From the NCBI GenBank assembly GCA_002338895.1, contig DDJH01000195.1, positions 9,172 to 18,312 of the forward strand: a stretch of 9,141 nt of DNA, written 5' to 3'. This document shows positions 1-7,239 of the stretch, in pieces. The first letter of the stretch is position 1, and each line of letters starts with the position of its first letter. The notes beneath the pieces were generated by a model, which made no database searches, was not told the origin of the DNA, and saw only the letters and a program-made list of their open reading frames with translations. The translations under genes were made by a program, and so were the position numbers. The stretch comes from Lentisphaeria bacterium UBA1829. Its GTDB lineage: Bacteria > Verrucomicrobiota > Lentisphaeria > Victivallales > UBA1829.

Positions 1-433
1 GGAAGTTTCCACAAAAAAGCCCGCCATTGCATCCGACAAGGGGAAGGATATTCCGAACGGAGTGTGGGCGGAAGTGGTCGTCAAGCTTCATCCGGGGCGC
101 TCCATCGGCGTGTATGACTATGTGCTGCAGTCCGGGGATCAGGAGTTTCCCTGCCGGGCAATCGCGCTGAACAGCGAACCGTACGACGCATCCCGCTGGG
201 AGATCCGCGATGCGGGAGATTCGAAATGCCGTCTTCTCTTCCAGCCGGCGCGTCCGGAGGAGGGAAAGGAGTTCGAATACCGTCTGACGGTCAAGCTGAT
301 CGACAGCGACTCGAATCCGCCGCCACTGCTGTTCCGGAACCGGGAAAAGGAAGCCTTCACCGATCCGGCCGCCATTCCGGAAACCGGTCAGCTGGAAGAG
401 AAACCGGCCGGGAAACCGGAAGCAAAGAAATAA
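1..433 (+). CDS. Unrecognised protein, C-terminal part (5' end outside window)
   Basis: An open frame enters from the left edge (first full codon at position 2) and ends at TAA 431-433, giving about 144 visible residues. I do not recognise the family. The visible part is mostly alternating hydrophobic/polar sequence typical of beta strands (for example VWAEVVVKLHPG and KEFEYRLTVKLIDSD), followed by a hydrophilic, Pro/Glu/Lys-rich tail ending in EEKPAGKPEAKK that is probably disordered. No membrane segment or catalytic motif is visible. A GTG at 62 with a GGGAAGGA-like stretch about a dozen bases upstream could be a start, but the frame is open all the way to the window edge, so I read it as an internal codon. 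The gene lies 18 bp before the fused spermidine synthase-like gene on the same strand and is probably in its operon. Real coding is likely; function is unknown. Confidence 0.7.
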   Translation, partial: EVSTKKPAIASDKGKDIPNGVWAEVVVKLHPGRSIGVYDYVLQSGDQEFPCRAIALNSEPYDASRWEIRDAGDSKCRLLFQPARPEEGKEFEYRLTVKLIDSDSNPPPLLFRNREKEAFTDPAAIPETGQLEEKPAGKPEAKK

Positions 434-451
434 ACCGGGCGGTCCTTCTCC

Positions 452-2605
452 GTGTTTCACTTCCGCTCAACGCTGTTTCTGGAATCGTTTCTTCTGGGAG
501 GATTCACGCTTCTGATCGGGACCTCCCTGTTTCAGAGCATCATGTCGTCGACCGGAGGGAAGGAGTTTATTCTTGCGGCCATTGCGGCGCCGATTCTTCT
601 GATTTCGGCGTTCATCTCCCTTCTTCCGGTGCTGCCGCACAGACGGAAGGACTGCTTTGAACCGCTTTATCTTTTTGCCGCGGCGGCGGTGACGGTTTTC
701 ATTCTGGTTCTTCTTCTGGGGACCTCGATCCTGTTTTCCTTTGATCTGCGGAAAAACCTCATCCGGGAGGCCTCGGGGGAGCTGCTGTTCGGGATCTACC
801 TGATTACGACGGTCTCCTCGGGCGTGGCGTTCGGGATTCTCTACGGGACCTTTTTCTGCTGGGCGAAACATCTGGAGGAGAACCGCACCCATGTTTTCGG
901 AGTCCTCTGCGGGATCTGCGCGGGAGGAGGAGTGTTCCTGCTTCTCGCCGCTCTTCATGCAACGATGATGACGATTTTGAAAACGACGTTTTTTTCCGCC
1001 GCGTTGTTTCTGTTCTGCAATCTGTGCAGTGCGCTGTCCGCGCTTCCGGTTGCCAGGAGAAAACGGATTGCGCTGTTTCTGGTGTTTCTCGGGGGCGGGA
1101 TTCTGTTTTTTCAGGAGACGCTGCTGTTTGCGGAACAGCGTCTGAAACCGTTCTCGCGCATCTCCCTGAACGCGCCGACCGGCCGCTATGAATTCAGCAC
1201 TTTCGGTATTTTCCACAACGGAAAACTCTGGAGAAAGAAAAACTCCACACCGGAAAGTGAGAAATTGAACGTGCTGTTTCCCGTTCTGCAGAAGAGCCGC
1301 ACTTCTCAGAAAGTGGCGGTCATCAGCAGTCTGAACACCTGGCTTCTGTATGCGCTCCGGAGCATGCCGAATGTGGAATCGGTGGATGTCTGTCTTCCGG
1401 ATCCGGTGCTGCTGTCCGCGGCATCCGCACTGAACACGCAGCGGGACAAACTGCATTTTCATCTTCACGACCCCATGCGCTATTTCGCCGGGAGAAAGGG
1501 GACGTATGATCTGTTCCTGATCGGAATTACCGATATCTACTCTCTTGGGATGCACCGCTACCATACGGCCGAAATGATCGAAACGGCGCGCCGGAGTCTG
1601 AAACCGGACGGCGTTTTTGCCATTCTGCTTCCGGAGCCGGAAGGGTATGCGCAGGAGGCGGTTGAAGAGCTCCAGGCGAGCATCATCGCCACCGTGAAGC
1701 GGGTGTTTCCGAATGTGCTGTTCGCGGCGGGAAGAAGCGATATTCTTCTGGCGTCGACCCGGAAGGCGCTGACGCTTTCACCGGAAATTCTTGCAGAGCG
1801 GGCCCGGGAACTTTTCGGGAACTCTCTGCGCATTCCGCCCGGACTCTTTCTTGCGACAGGCAATCTTCTGTTCGATCCGGCGGAAACAGAGAAGATTCTC
1901 GCGCTTTCCAAGACGAAGACGGGAAACCGGGCGTTTTATCCGGAGACGGTTCTTCTGTCGTGGAAAAACAGTCCGTTTCTCTCATCGCCCCTGTTTCAGC
2001 ACATTCTTTCCGTTCACCGGTTCTGCACGGATCACGCGCTTCTTCTGCTGTTCTGTCTTGCGGGGTTCTATCTTCCGCTGCGCTACCTGCGATCCAGCAG
2101 CGTGGACCGCCGGGGGTTGTTCCTCTCCTTTGAAAACGGATTCTACACGCTCGGGACATTGGCGATGATTCTTTATCTTCTGCAGATCCGCACAGGAACG
2201 CTGTACGGGAGTCTTCCTCTTCTGATGGTTCTGCTGGCCGGAGGAGGGATCACCGGGGCGCTGCTTTCCCGCTGGAAAACCATCTCGCGTCCTCTTTACC
2301 TTCTGGCGGCGCTGCTTCCGCCTGCGGTCGCGCTCTTTCTGATTCTTCCGAAGGAGTCGCCGACGATCAGCATGATGTGCGCCATTTTCGCCACGGGACT
2401 CTTTTCCGGCTACGCCTACTTTCATGTCCGGGAGCTTTGCGGGGAACGGGAATACGCGAATTTTCTTCCTTCGATGCTGCTTCTGGGCGGAGGAGTCGGC
2501 TTTCTGATTGCGGCGTTTCTACTTCTTCCCTCGTCCTCCGGCGGACTTCTTCTGTGCGTCGTTCTTCTGGCGGCGACCCGGGCGACCCGGGCCGTCCGGG
2601 GATGA
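452..2605 (+). CDS. Fused membrane / spermidine synthase-like protein with degenerate SAM site
   Basis: This 717-residue protein has three parts. Residues about 10-222 hold roughly seven hydrophobic helices. Residues about 237-480 form a soluble Rossmann-like domain. Residues about 527-708 hold six or seven more helices. This is the layout of bacterial 'fused spermidine synthase-like' membrane proteins. The second membrane half (GTLYGSLPLLMVLLAGGGITG, about 582-602) and the soluble segments YDLFLIGITDIYSLG (352-366), RYHTAEM (369-375) and LKPDGVFA (383-390) align with that family. The glycine-rich SAM/decarboxy-SAM loop (usually GGGDG) reads ISSLNTW at 291-297, and the acidic residue after strand 2 is replaced (VDVCLPDP, 311-318), so catalysis is doubtful. 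The start is GTG at 452. It has no good ribosome site, but the next in-frame ATG (542) would remove the first helix. The substrate is unknown. The stop abuts the convergent neighbour. Confidence 0.8.
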   Translation: MFHFRSTLFLESFLLGGFTLLIGTSLFQSIMSSTGGKEFILAAIAAPILLISAFISLLPVLPHRRKDCFEPLYLFAAAAVTVFILVLLLGTSILFSFDLRKNLIREASGELLFGIYLITTVSSGVAFGILYGTFFCWAKHLEENRTHVFGVLCGICAGGGVFLLLAALHATMMTILKTTFFSAALFLFCNLCSALSALPVARRKRIALFLVFLGGGILFFQETLLFAEQRLKPFSRISLNAPTGRYEFSTFGIFHNGKLWRKKNSTPESEKLNVLFPVLQKSRTSQKVAVISSLNTWLLYALRSMPNVESVDVCLPDPVLLSAASALNTQRDKLHFHLHDPMRYFAGRKGTYDLFLIGITDIYSLGMHRYHTAEMIETARRSLKPDGVFAILLPEPEGYAQEAVEELQASIIATVKRVFPNVLFAAGRSDILLASTRKALTLSPEILAERARELFGNSLRIPPGLFLATGNLLFDPAETEKILALSKTKTGNRAFYPETVLLSWKNSPFLSSPLFQHILSVHRFCTDHALLLLFCLAGFYLPLRYLRSSSVDRRGLFLSFENGFYTLGTLAMILYLLQIRTGTLYGSLPLLMVLLAGGGITGALLSRWKTISRPLYLLAALLPPAVALFLILPKESPTISMMCAIFATGLFSGYAYFHVRELCGEREYANFLPSMLLLGGGVGFLIAAFLLLPSSSGGLLLCVVLLAATRATRAVRG
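2573..2599 (+). repeat. Three tandem 9-bp units at the 3' end of the fused membrane protein gene
   Basis: GCGACCCGG occurs twice in direct tandem (2573-2581 and 2582-2590) and is followed by a 7/9 match, GCCGTCCGG (2591-2599). The units are in frame and encode Ala-Thr-Arg, Ala-Thr-Arg, Ala-Val-Arg just before the final Gly and stop. This looks like a small slippage expansion adding a basic cytoplasmic tail after the last hydrophobic segment. Confidence 0.7.
2577..2591. terminator. Possible hairpin between convergent genes (weak)
   Basis: CCCGGG at 2577-2582 and CCCGGG at 2586-2591 are each self-complementary and separated by CGA. They can pair as a 6-bp all-G/C stem with a 3-base loop. It sits at the junction of two convergent genes that have no intergenic DNA, so it could slow polymerase from either side. 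There is no U-tract on either strand, so it is not a standard intrinsic terminator. It may simply be a by-product of the 9-bp tandem repeat. Confidence 0.25.
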
Positions 2606-4885
2606 TTATTCGACCGATTTCAGCGTCACATGCGGCATCCGTCCGTAGATGTGGAAGAACAGATCCCGCGCCTCCTCCGAACAGGGATTCCGATTCAGCG
2701 AGTGTTTGAGTTCGACAGCCGCCTTCTCTTTCTCCCGTGCGGCCCAGGCGCGTTTCGCCCGCGACAGATATCTGAGTCCTTCCAGCTTGTCGTCAAAATT
2801 GACGACCCGGAAAACAAGGTACTTCGCCCCGAGATCCGACAGATCCTCCGGCGGAGGAACCGGATAGAAATCCGTCATATGATTGGTCTCATAATGCATC
2901 CGGTACGCCGGAGAACGACGCGAGATATGAACCGCGTTCGCAATATACGCACTCGAATACGGATGCAGCGGCCCGAGCGTTCCCTGGTCGTACAGCAGAT
3001 ATTTCGCCCCGTAGCGGGAACAGAACTCGCTCAGCGTCCGCTCGTCTCCGTGATAAAGAATCTTCAAATACTCCTCCACCGGACGGCGGATCGGCTCCAT
3101 TCCGAACTGCGGCTGGAGCACCAGATTCGTTCCGCAGTACGCCATCAGCATCGGACCGACCGTGAAGTTGGCGACAACGGTTTGTCCGCGCATATCCTCG
3201 CGCCGGAACCAGTCGATCAGCTCGGAGGTCTTCCGCAGATAGATGTCCGCGCTGTACGACCTCCTCCGTCCGCCGAGCGCCGCATACAGCTCCACAAGAA
3301 TCGAAAACACGATCAGGCACACCAGAAGGATCCGGAAACCGCAGGCCGTTCTGCGCCGCTGCGGATACCCGGTCCTCAGCGCATGCAGCACCGCCTGCGC
3401 CGAAAGCGGCAGCGCCAGCGCCAGAAACACGATCACAAACTCATGATAGCGGACAATATACACAAATCCGATCAGGAACCCCAGCAGAAACAGATCCGGC
3501 TGCGCCGACCGCGGCAGATCCCGCAGCAGAGCCGTCCGCACCGGCGTGAACAGACCGCCCGCCAGCAGCATCAGAAACAGAACCGAAAGAGTGACCGGAG
3601 CGTAATTCCAGATCTGACGGAGCAATGACGGAGCGTCTTTTGAACTCAAAAACGGCAGTGACCCCAGTGACGGGAAAAAACTGACGGCAATTTCCCACGT
3701 TGCCGAATGCATGGAGGGCGTCCACATCATCCGGGCGTCATAACTCAATTTTGACGGATCGACCGGTTTGACATTTTTGAATTTCCACTTTGCCTTCATC
3801 GTCTCGGAAAAATGGCTGTAGTTGGCCCGGTAGCCGGGGTTGTCCACAAACAGCGCATGGAATCCCCAGAGACACCCGAGCGCAACAACAAACAGCAGAA
3901 TGCGCTTCCGAAACGGCATCCCCCTCCCGTCGTCCCGTCCGCCGCGGCTCCACAGCATCACCATCAGCAGCGGCAGCAGAATGCAGAAAAACGGCGACAT
4001 AATCAGTCCGTACGTCACATTGAACGGCACAAACAGCGCATTCAGCGCAATCGCCAGCACAATCACAATCCAGACCGTTCTGCGTTTGCGGACCGGCACC
4101 CCTCCGCAGAGAACGCGCAGAATCTCGAATCCCGCCCATCCGGCGAACAGCAGCTGACTCAGATCCCACGCGGTAAAACAGCCGAAAACCGCGACAAACA
4201 GCAGCGGCAGCTTCCATCGGCGCGGATTCCCGTAATACGACTGCACCAGCACCATGCTCAGCAGAATCAGCGGGATGCAGAGATCCCCCCGGACAATATC
4301 CTGTCCGGTCGCCCGCGCAATCGCCGCCACCGACACCGCATGGATCATTCCGCCCGAGAACGCCAGAAACAGCGGCGTCCGCAACGACACCAGCCAGAGA
4401 AAGATCAGCCCCGGAATCAGCGCGGTCCACAACCGCACATTCCACGCGCAGTATGCCGCGAACGCCGGATCATCCTGATACCGCAGCTCCTCCGGCGACG
4501 GCTTCTCCGGCGGGAACACCGCACACCACACCCGGTACCCCCATCCGAGCACCCACTCCAGCGTCATGTTCATCTGCGCATACGGCGGCACCTCCGGCAG
4601 ATACGCCAGACGCGGATCCCGCGCCGGCACCCCCTTCCCGTCCGCCACATCCTTCGCATACGCAAACATCATCGCGCTCTCGATCGTATACGGCATGAAA
4701 TTCGGCCGCTTCAGCGGAAGCGCATCCCGGAAATCCCCGAAATAGAGCGCCTTCGCATCTCCGATCACCTCCGCGACCCGCGCCGCCTCCATGTTGTAGT
4801 GACACGTCTTCAGCAGAAACGACACCGCCACGCAGACCAGAAACAACAGCACACAAAGCGCCTTTCGCCTTCCGGAACGCTCCAT
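2606..4885 (-). CDS. GT-C / STT3-like multi-pass membrane protein with C-terminal soluble domain
   Basis: The protein has 759 residues. One helix (about 8-26) is followed by a long extracytoplasmic loop, then about ten to twelve further helices between about 150 and 535, then a soluble domain (about 540-700) and a short helical, TPR-like tail (about 703-745). This resembles GT-C enzymes that move sugars from polyprenyl carriers outside the membrane. ARATGQDIVRGD (190-201) resembles the STT3 segment RSxAGxxD, and DERTLSEFCSRYGAKYLLYD (614-633) resembles the soluble-domain pattern found after the STT3 signature. Where STT3 has WWDYG this protein reads ANFTVG (572-577), so oligosaccharyltransferase activity is unlikely; another sugar-transfer or structural role is possible. 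The ATG overlaps the rpoN stop (TGATG), with GAGGAG upstream as ribosome site. The family call is by pattern only; confidence that it is a real gene is high. Confidence 0.75.
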   Translation of the reverse strand: MERSGRRKALCVLLFLVCVAVSFLLKTCHYNMEAARVAEVIGDAKALYFGDFRDALPLKRPNFMPYTIESAMMFAYAKDVADGKGVPARDPRLAYLPEVPPYAQMNMTLEWVLGWGYRVWCAVFPPEKPSPEELRYQDDPAFAAYCAWNVRLWTALIPGLIFLWLVSLRTPLFLAFSGGMIHAVSVAAIARATGQDIVRGDLCIPLILLSMVLVQSYYGNPRRWKLPLLFVAVFGCFTAWDLSQLLFAGWAGFEILRVLCGGVPVRKRRTVWIVIVLAIALNALFVPFNVTYGLIMSPFFCILLPLLMVMLWSRGGRDDGRGMPFRKRILLFVVALGCLWGFHALFVDNPGYRANYSHFSETMKAKWKFKNVKPVDPSKLSYDARMMWTPSMHSATWEIAVSFFPSLGSLPFLSSKDAPSLLRQIWNYAPVTLSVLFLMLLAGGLFTPVRTALLRDLPRSAQPDLFLLGFLIGFVYIVRYHEFVIVFLALALPLSAQAVLHALRTGYPQRRRTACGFRILLVCLIVFSILVELYAALGGRRRSYSADIYLRKTSELIDWFRREDMRGQTVVANFTVGPMLMAYCGTNLVLQPQFGMEPIRRPVEEYLKILYHGDERTLSEFCSRYGAKYLLYDQGTLGPLHPYSSAYIANAVHISRRSPAYRMHYETNHMTDFYPVPPPEDLSDLGAKYLVFRVVNFDDKLEGLRYLSRAKRAWAAREKEKAAVELKHSLNRNPCSEEARDLFFHIYGRMPHVTLKSVE

Positions 4886-6336
4886 CAGAAACTTCTCCTC
4901 AGATGCGAAGACTGGATTCCGAGCTCCTCCCGGTATTTTGCCACCGTCCTCCGTGCCACATCCAGCCCTCGCTCCTTCAGCAGCGCCGTCAGCTTGCTGT
5001 CGGAAAGCGGCGATGCCGGATTCTCCCGGTCGACCAGATCGCGGATGATCTCCTTGACCCCCCGCGACGAAATCTCCTCCCCTTGTTTCGACTGGAATCC
5101 CCCCGTGAAGAAGTACTTGAATTCAAACACCCCCCGCGGCGTCTGGATATACTTGTTTGCAATCGCCCGGCTGATCGTCGTTTCATGAAGCCCGAGCTTG
5201 TCCGCCACCTGCTGCATCGTCATCGGCTTCAGGTATTCGACCCCCTTTGCAAAGAAATCGTGCTGCGCAGCCACAATGACATCCGCAATTCTCTTGATCG
5301 TTTTCTGCCTCTGTTCGAGCGACTTCATCAATCCGTTTCCGCTCGTGATCTTCGCCCGGATGTACGAGCGGACATCCTCCGGCGTATTCGGATCCTCCAG
5401 AAGTTTCAGATAATACTTTGAAATGCGCAGATGCGGAATATGCGAATCATCGGCAACGACCTTGTATTCCCCGCCGTCCTTCTCCACACTGACCTCCGGC
5501 ACCAGATACACCGGATGGACATCCGAAATCAGATTCCCGGGACACGGATTGAGCTTCTTGATCTCCGCCAGATCGGCATACAGTCTTTCCAGCGGGATCC
5601 CCATCGTCCGCGCGAGCTGCGGGAGCTTGTTCCGCGCGATCTCGTCCAGATGGTTTTTCACGAGCTCTTCCAGCTCCGGCGTGTTTTTTCCGAGGCGCTT
5701 CAGCTGAATGAGCAGGCACTCCCGGAGATCGCGGGCGCCGATTCCGGGCGGATCGAACGTCTGCACCAGCCGGATCGCCTCCTCCGCCTTCTCCAGGGAG
5801 CAACCGGCGCCGGTTGCGATATCCGCCGGATGCGTCTTCAGATATCCCGACTCATCAATTCCGCCGATCACCGTTTCGGCGATCCGGAAGAGTTCCGGCG
5901 ACGCATCCGAACAGCGCAGCTGCTCCAGGAGCTGTTCCTGCATGGAGACCTCGTCGGCGATGGAATTGAACAGATAGGCCTGGCGCTCCTCCTCATCCTC
6001 CGGATCGTATCCGGAAGGGAGCGCCGCTTCGGCGGGAGAGGCATAGCCGCTGGCGGTAAGCTGGAGGATTTTTGCGAGTTCCTCCTCCATATCATCCCGC
6101 TCGGAACCGAGTTCGGGAGCATCCTCTTCGGCGGGAGCGGAGGGTTCGGGTTCCGGCTCGGATTCCGGTTCGGCGACCTCCAGAATCGGATTGGTGTTCA
6201 GCTCCTGATTCACCTTCTGCTGGAGCTCCAGAACCGGAGCATAGAGGATGTCCAGAGACTGCAGCTGCTGAGGAGTGAGAGTCTGCTCCTGTCTCAGCTC
6301 ATTTCCCTGTATCATTCCCTGGGCTGCTTCCGCCAT
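4885..6336 (-). CDS. rpoN: RNA polymerase sigma-54 factor
   Basis: Sigma-54 directs core RNA polymerase to -24/-12 promoters and needs an AAA+ activator to open DNA. From ATG at 6336 the protein has 483 residues. Region I is the Gln/Leu-rich segment LTPQQLQSLDILYAPVLELQ (about 20-39) with the typical ELNTNPILE after it. An acidic Glu/Pro-rich linker follows (about 55-90), then the core-binding region (about 115-320), a helix-turn-helix (MTMQQVADKLGLHETTISRA, about 372-391) and the RpoN box ARRTVAKYRE (461-470). All parts are present and the length is usual. A TTG at 6348 would add four residues. I prefer ATG 6336, which has GGAG four bases upstream, though that spacing is short; ATG 6315 is also possible. 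It is the first gene of a two-gene leftward unit. No activator gene lies in the window. Confidence 0.96.
   Translation of the reverse strand: MAEAAQGMIQGNELRQEQTLTPQQLQSLDILYAPVLELQQKVNQELNTNPILEVAEPESEPEPEPSAPAEEDAPELGSERDDMEEELAKILQLTASGYASPAEAALPSGYDPEDEEERQAYLFNSIADEVSMQEQLLEQLRCSDASPELFRIAETVIGGIDESGYLKTHPADIATGAGCSLEKAEEAIRLVQTFDPPGIGARDLRECLLIQLKRLGKNTPELEELVKNHLDEIARNKLPQLARTMGIPLERLYADLAEIKKLNPCPGNLISDVHPVYLVPEVSVEKDGGEYKVVADDSHIPHLRISKYYLKLLEDPNTPEDVRSYIRAKITSGNGLMKSLEQRQKTIKRIADVIVAAQHDFFAKGVEYLKPMTMQQVADKLGLHETTISRAIANKYIQTPRGVFEFKYFFTGGFQSKQGEEISSRGVKEIIRDLVDRENPASPLSDSKLTALLKERGLDVARRTVAKYREELGIQSSHLRRSF
4894..4899 (-). promoter_or_regulatory. Ribosome binding site for the GT-C-like gene, inside the rpoN 3' end
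   Basis: On the minus strand GAGGAG precedes AAGTTTCTG and then ATG (4885-4883), a spacing of about 8-9 bases. The site lies within the last rpoN codons, and the rpoN stop and the new start share one base (TGATG). This supports the chosen start and suggests reinitiation by ribosomes finishing rpoN. Confidence 0.65.
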
Positions 6337-6383
6337 TGTACTCCGCAAGTTGCAATAAAAATTTAATTTTTTTGATTTTTCAT

Positions 6384-6412
6384 TTTAAATATAACGCATG
6401 AAACGGTATAAT
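6384..6412 (+). promoter_or_regulatory. Candidate sigma-70-type promoter for the hydrolase-pseudokinase unit
   Basis: A perfect -10 hexamer TATAAT lies at 6407-6412, and TTTAAA (four of six matches to TTGACA) lies at 6384-6389 with a 17-bp spacer. Transcription would begin near 6419, leaving a leader of about 30 bases before the ATG at 6449. The A/T-rich upstream DNA fits an active promoter. Confidence 0.6.
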
Positions 6413-6434
6413 AAAAGTCCACAAAGATTTTTTT

Positions 6435-6440
6435 GAAGGA
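6435..6440 (+). promoter_or_regulatory. Ribosome binding site of the MBL hydrolase gene
   Basis: GAAGGA sits 8 bases before ATG 6449, a good Shine-Dalgarno match at usual spacing, and fixes the start of this gene. Confidence 0.7.
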
Positions 6441-6448
6441 TTTTAAAA

Positions 6449-7237
6449 ATGCAGCATCTTTTCGGCCTGACGAACCTGGGCAGCGGGAGCTCGGGCAATG
6501 CGACAGTGATTCATACACCGGACGGAGCGATTCTAGTGGATGCCGGATTTTCGGGAAAGGAGCTCTGCGCCCGTCTGGAGGCGGTGTCGGTCAAACCGGA
6601 GGAGATCCGGGCGATTCTGGTCTCGCACGAGCATACCGATCACACGAAGGGGGTCCGGATCTTTGCGGACGCGTACCGGATTCCCTGCTATGCGACGGCG
6701 ACGGTCTGCCGGTCGCTGCAGAGCCGGAACCGGATCGGTTCGCAGCGGATGGTTTTTACCGCGGGGACCCCGTTTCCGCTCTGCGGAATCACCGTGGAGC
6801 CGTTCACGGTTCCGCATGATGCGACGGAGACGGTGGCGTTCAACTTTCTGTTCGGGAAGAACAAGATTTCGGTTGTGACGGATCTCGGGCACCTCGCGGA
6901 ATCCGTCAAACAGAAACTGACGGGATCGGATGCGCTTCTTCTGGAATCGAATCACGATCTGAAAATGCTTGCGGAATCGGATCGTCCGCTTCGGCTCAAG
7001 CGCCGGATCATGAACCGGTACGGCCACCTCAGCAACAAGGAGACGATGGAGGCGCTCGGCTCCATCCTCTCGGAGAACACCCGCTTCCTGCTGTTCGGCC
7101 ACCTGAGCTCCGAATGCAACGACTGCAGAATTGTAAGCGCAATGGCGGAAGAACGACTTGATTATCTTGCAAGATGTGATATTATACATCGTGTCGCAAA
7201 AGCATCACAACCAACTGAAACATTCTGGGTTGTCTGA
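6449..7237 (+). CDS. Metallo-beta-lactamase-fold hydrolase, YycJ/WalJ type
   Basis: The 262-residue protein matches the YycJ (WalJ) family along its full length. These are small dinuclear metal hydrolases of the MBL fold; members are reported or inferred to act as nucleases with roles in DNA repair or cell-wall stress, but the substrate here is unknown. The opening NLGSGSSGNATVI (9-21) is the family's signature start. HEHTDH (60-65) supplies the HxHxDH metal ligands, VPHD (121-124) and TDLGH (144-148) follow, ESNHDLKML (166-174) is the YycJ-specific motif, and GHLSN (192-196) and FGHLS (216-220) complete the set. No key residue is missing. It is probably cytoplasmic, since no signal peptide is seen. 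It is first in a rightward cluster with the pseudokinase and membrane protein. Codon use shifts to A/T-ending codons over the last 35 or so codons, where a promoter may be embedded. Confidence 0.93.
   Translation: MQHLFGLTNLGSGSSGNATVIHTPDGAILVDAGFSGKELCARLEAVSVKPEEIRAILVSHEHTDHTKGVRIFADAYRIPCYATATVCRSLQSRNRIGSQRMVFTAGTPFPLCGITVEPFTVPHDATETVAFNFLFGKNKISVVTDLGHLAESVKQKLTGSDALLLESNHDLKMLAESDRPLRLKRRIMNRYGHLSNKETMEALGSILSENTRFLLFGHLSSECNDCRIVSAMAEERLDYLARCDIIHRVAKASQPTETFWVV
7158..7185 (+). promoter_or_regulatory. Candidate internal extended -10 promoter before the pseudokinase gene
   Basis: Within the 3' end of the hydrolase gene, TTGATT (7158-7163) is followed after 16 bases by TATTAT (7180-7185). 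The bases TGA directly before the hexamer (7177-7179) form an extended -10 TGn. Transcription would start near 7192, about 48 bases before ATG 7240. The surrounding codons are unusually A/T-rich for this gene. This is pattern matching only. Confidence 0.4.
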
Positions 7238-7239
7238 CG

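Larger units (their letters stand above)
6337..6448. promoter_or_regulatory. Divergent A/T-rich promoter region between rpoN and the MBL hydrolase gene
   Basis: This is the only sizeable non-coding stretch, about 110 bp, and it contrasts sharply with the G+C-rich genes by its runs of A and T. It must contain the start of the leftward rpoN unit and the rightward hydrolase unit. On the minus strand one candidate is TATTAT (plus-strand 6408-6413), which overlaps the rightward -10 box, with TTCAAA about 18 bases upstream. TATATT (plus-strand 6388-6393) is another option. I cannot choose between them. The A/T tracts could act as UP elements. I see no clear operator. Confidence 0.6.

Noticed and set aside
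467..1564. A 365-codon open frame on the minus strand inside the fused membrane protein gene
   Set aside because: The product is an Arg/Gln/Lys-rich sequence with no domain, and it is exactly antisense to hydrophobic helices that fit a known family.
4920..4955. GTGCCA/TGCCAC pieces that resemble half of a sigma-54 promoter
   Set aside because: The second element (TTGC at the fixed spacing) is missing. I found no convincing -24/-12 site anywhere in the window.
3812..5188. A 458-codon open frame on the plus strand across the GT-C-like gene and the rpoN 3' end
   Set aside because: It is antisense to two well-supported genes and spans their junction. Its product is dominated by Arg, His, Gln and Pro with no recognisable domain, typical of a shadow frame in G+C-rich DNA.
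6113..6180. Repetitive Glu-Pro coding stretch as a possible satellite or regulatory repeat
   Set aside because: It encodes the acidic linker after region I, a variable part of sigma-54 proteins, and the repeats are irregular at the DNA level.
6337..6348. TTG start at 6348 for rpoN
   Set aside because: ATG 6336 is in frame four codons later, has GGAG just upstream, and leaves region I intact. The extra residues MRST add nothing conserved.
5431..6366. A 311-codon plus-strand open frame opposite rpoN
   Set aside because: rpoN motifs on the minus strand are unmistakable. The product is Arg/Leu-rich low-complexity sequence.
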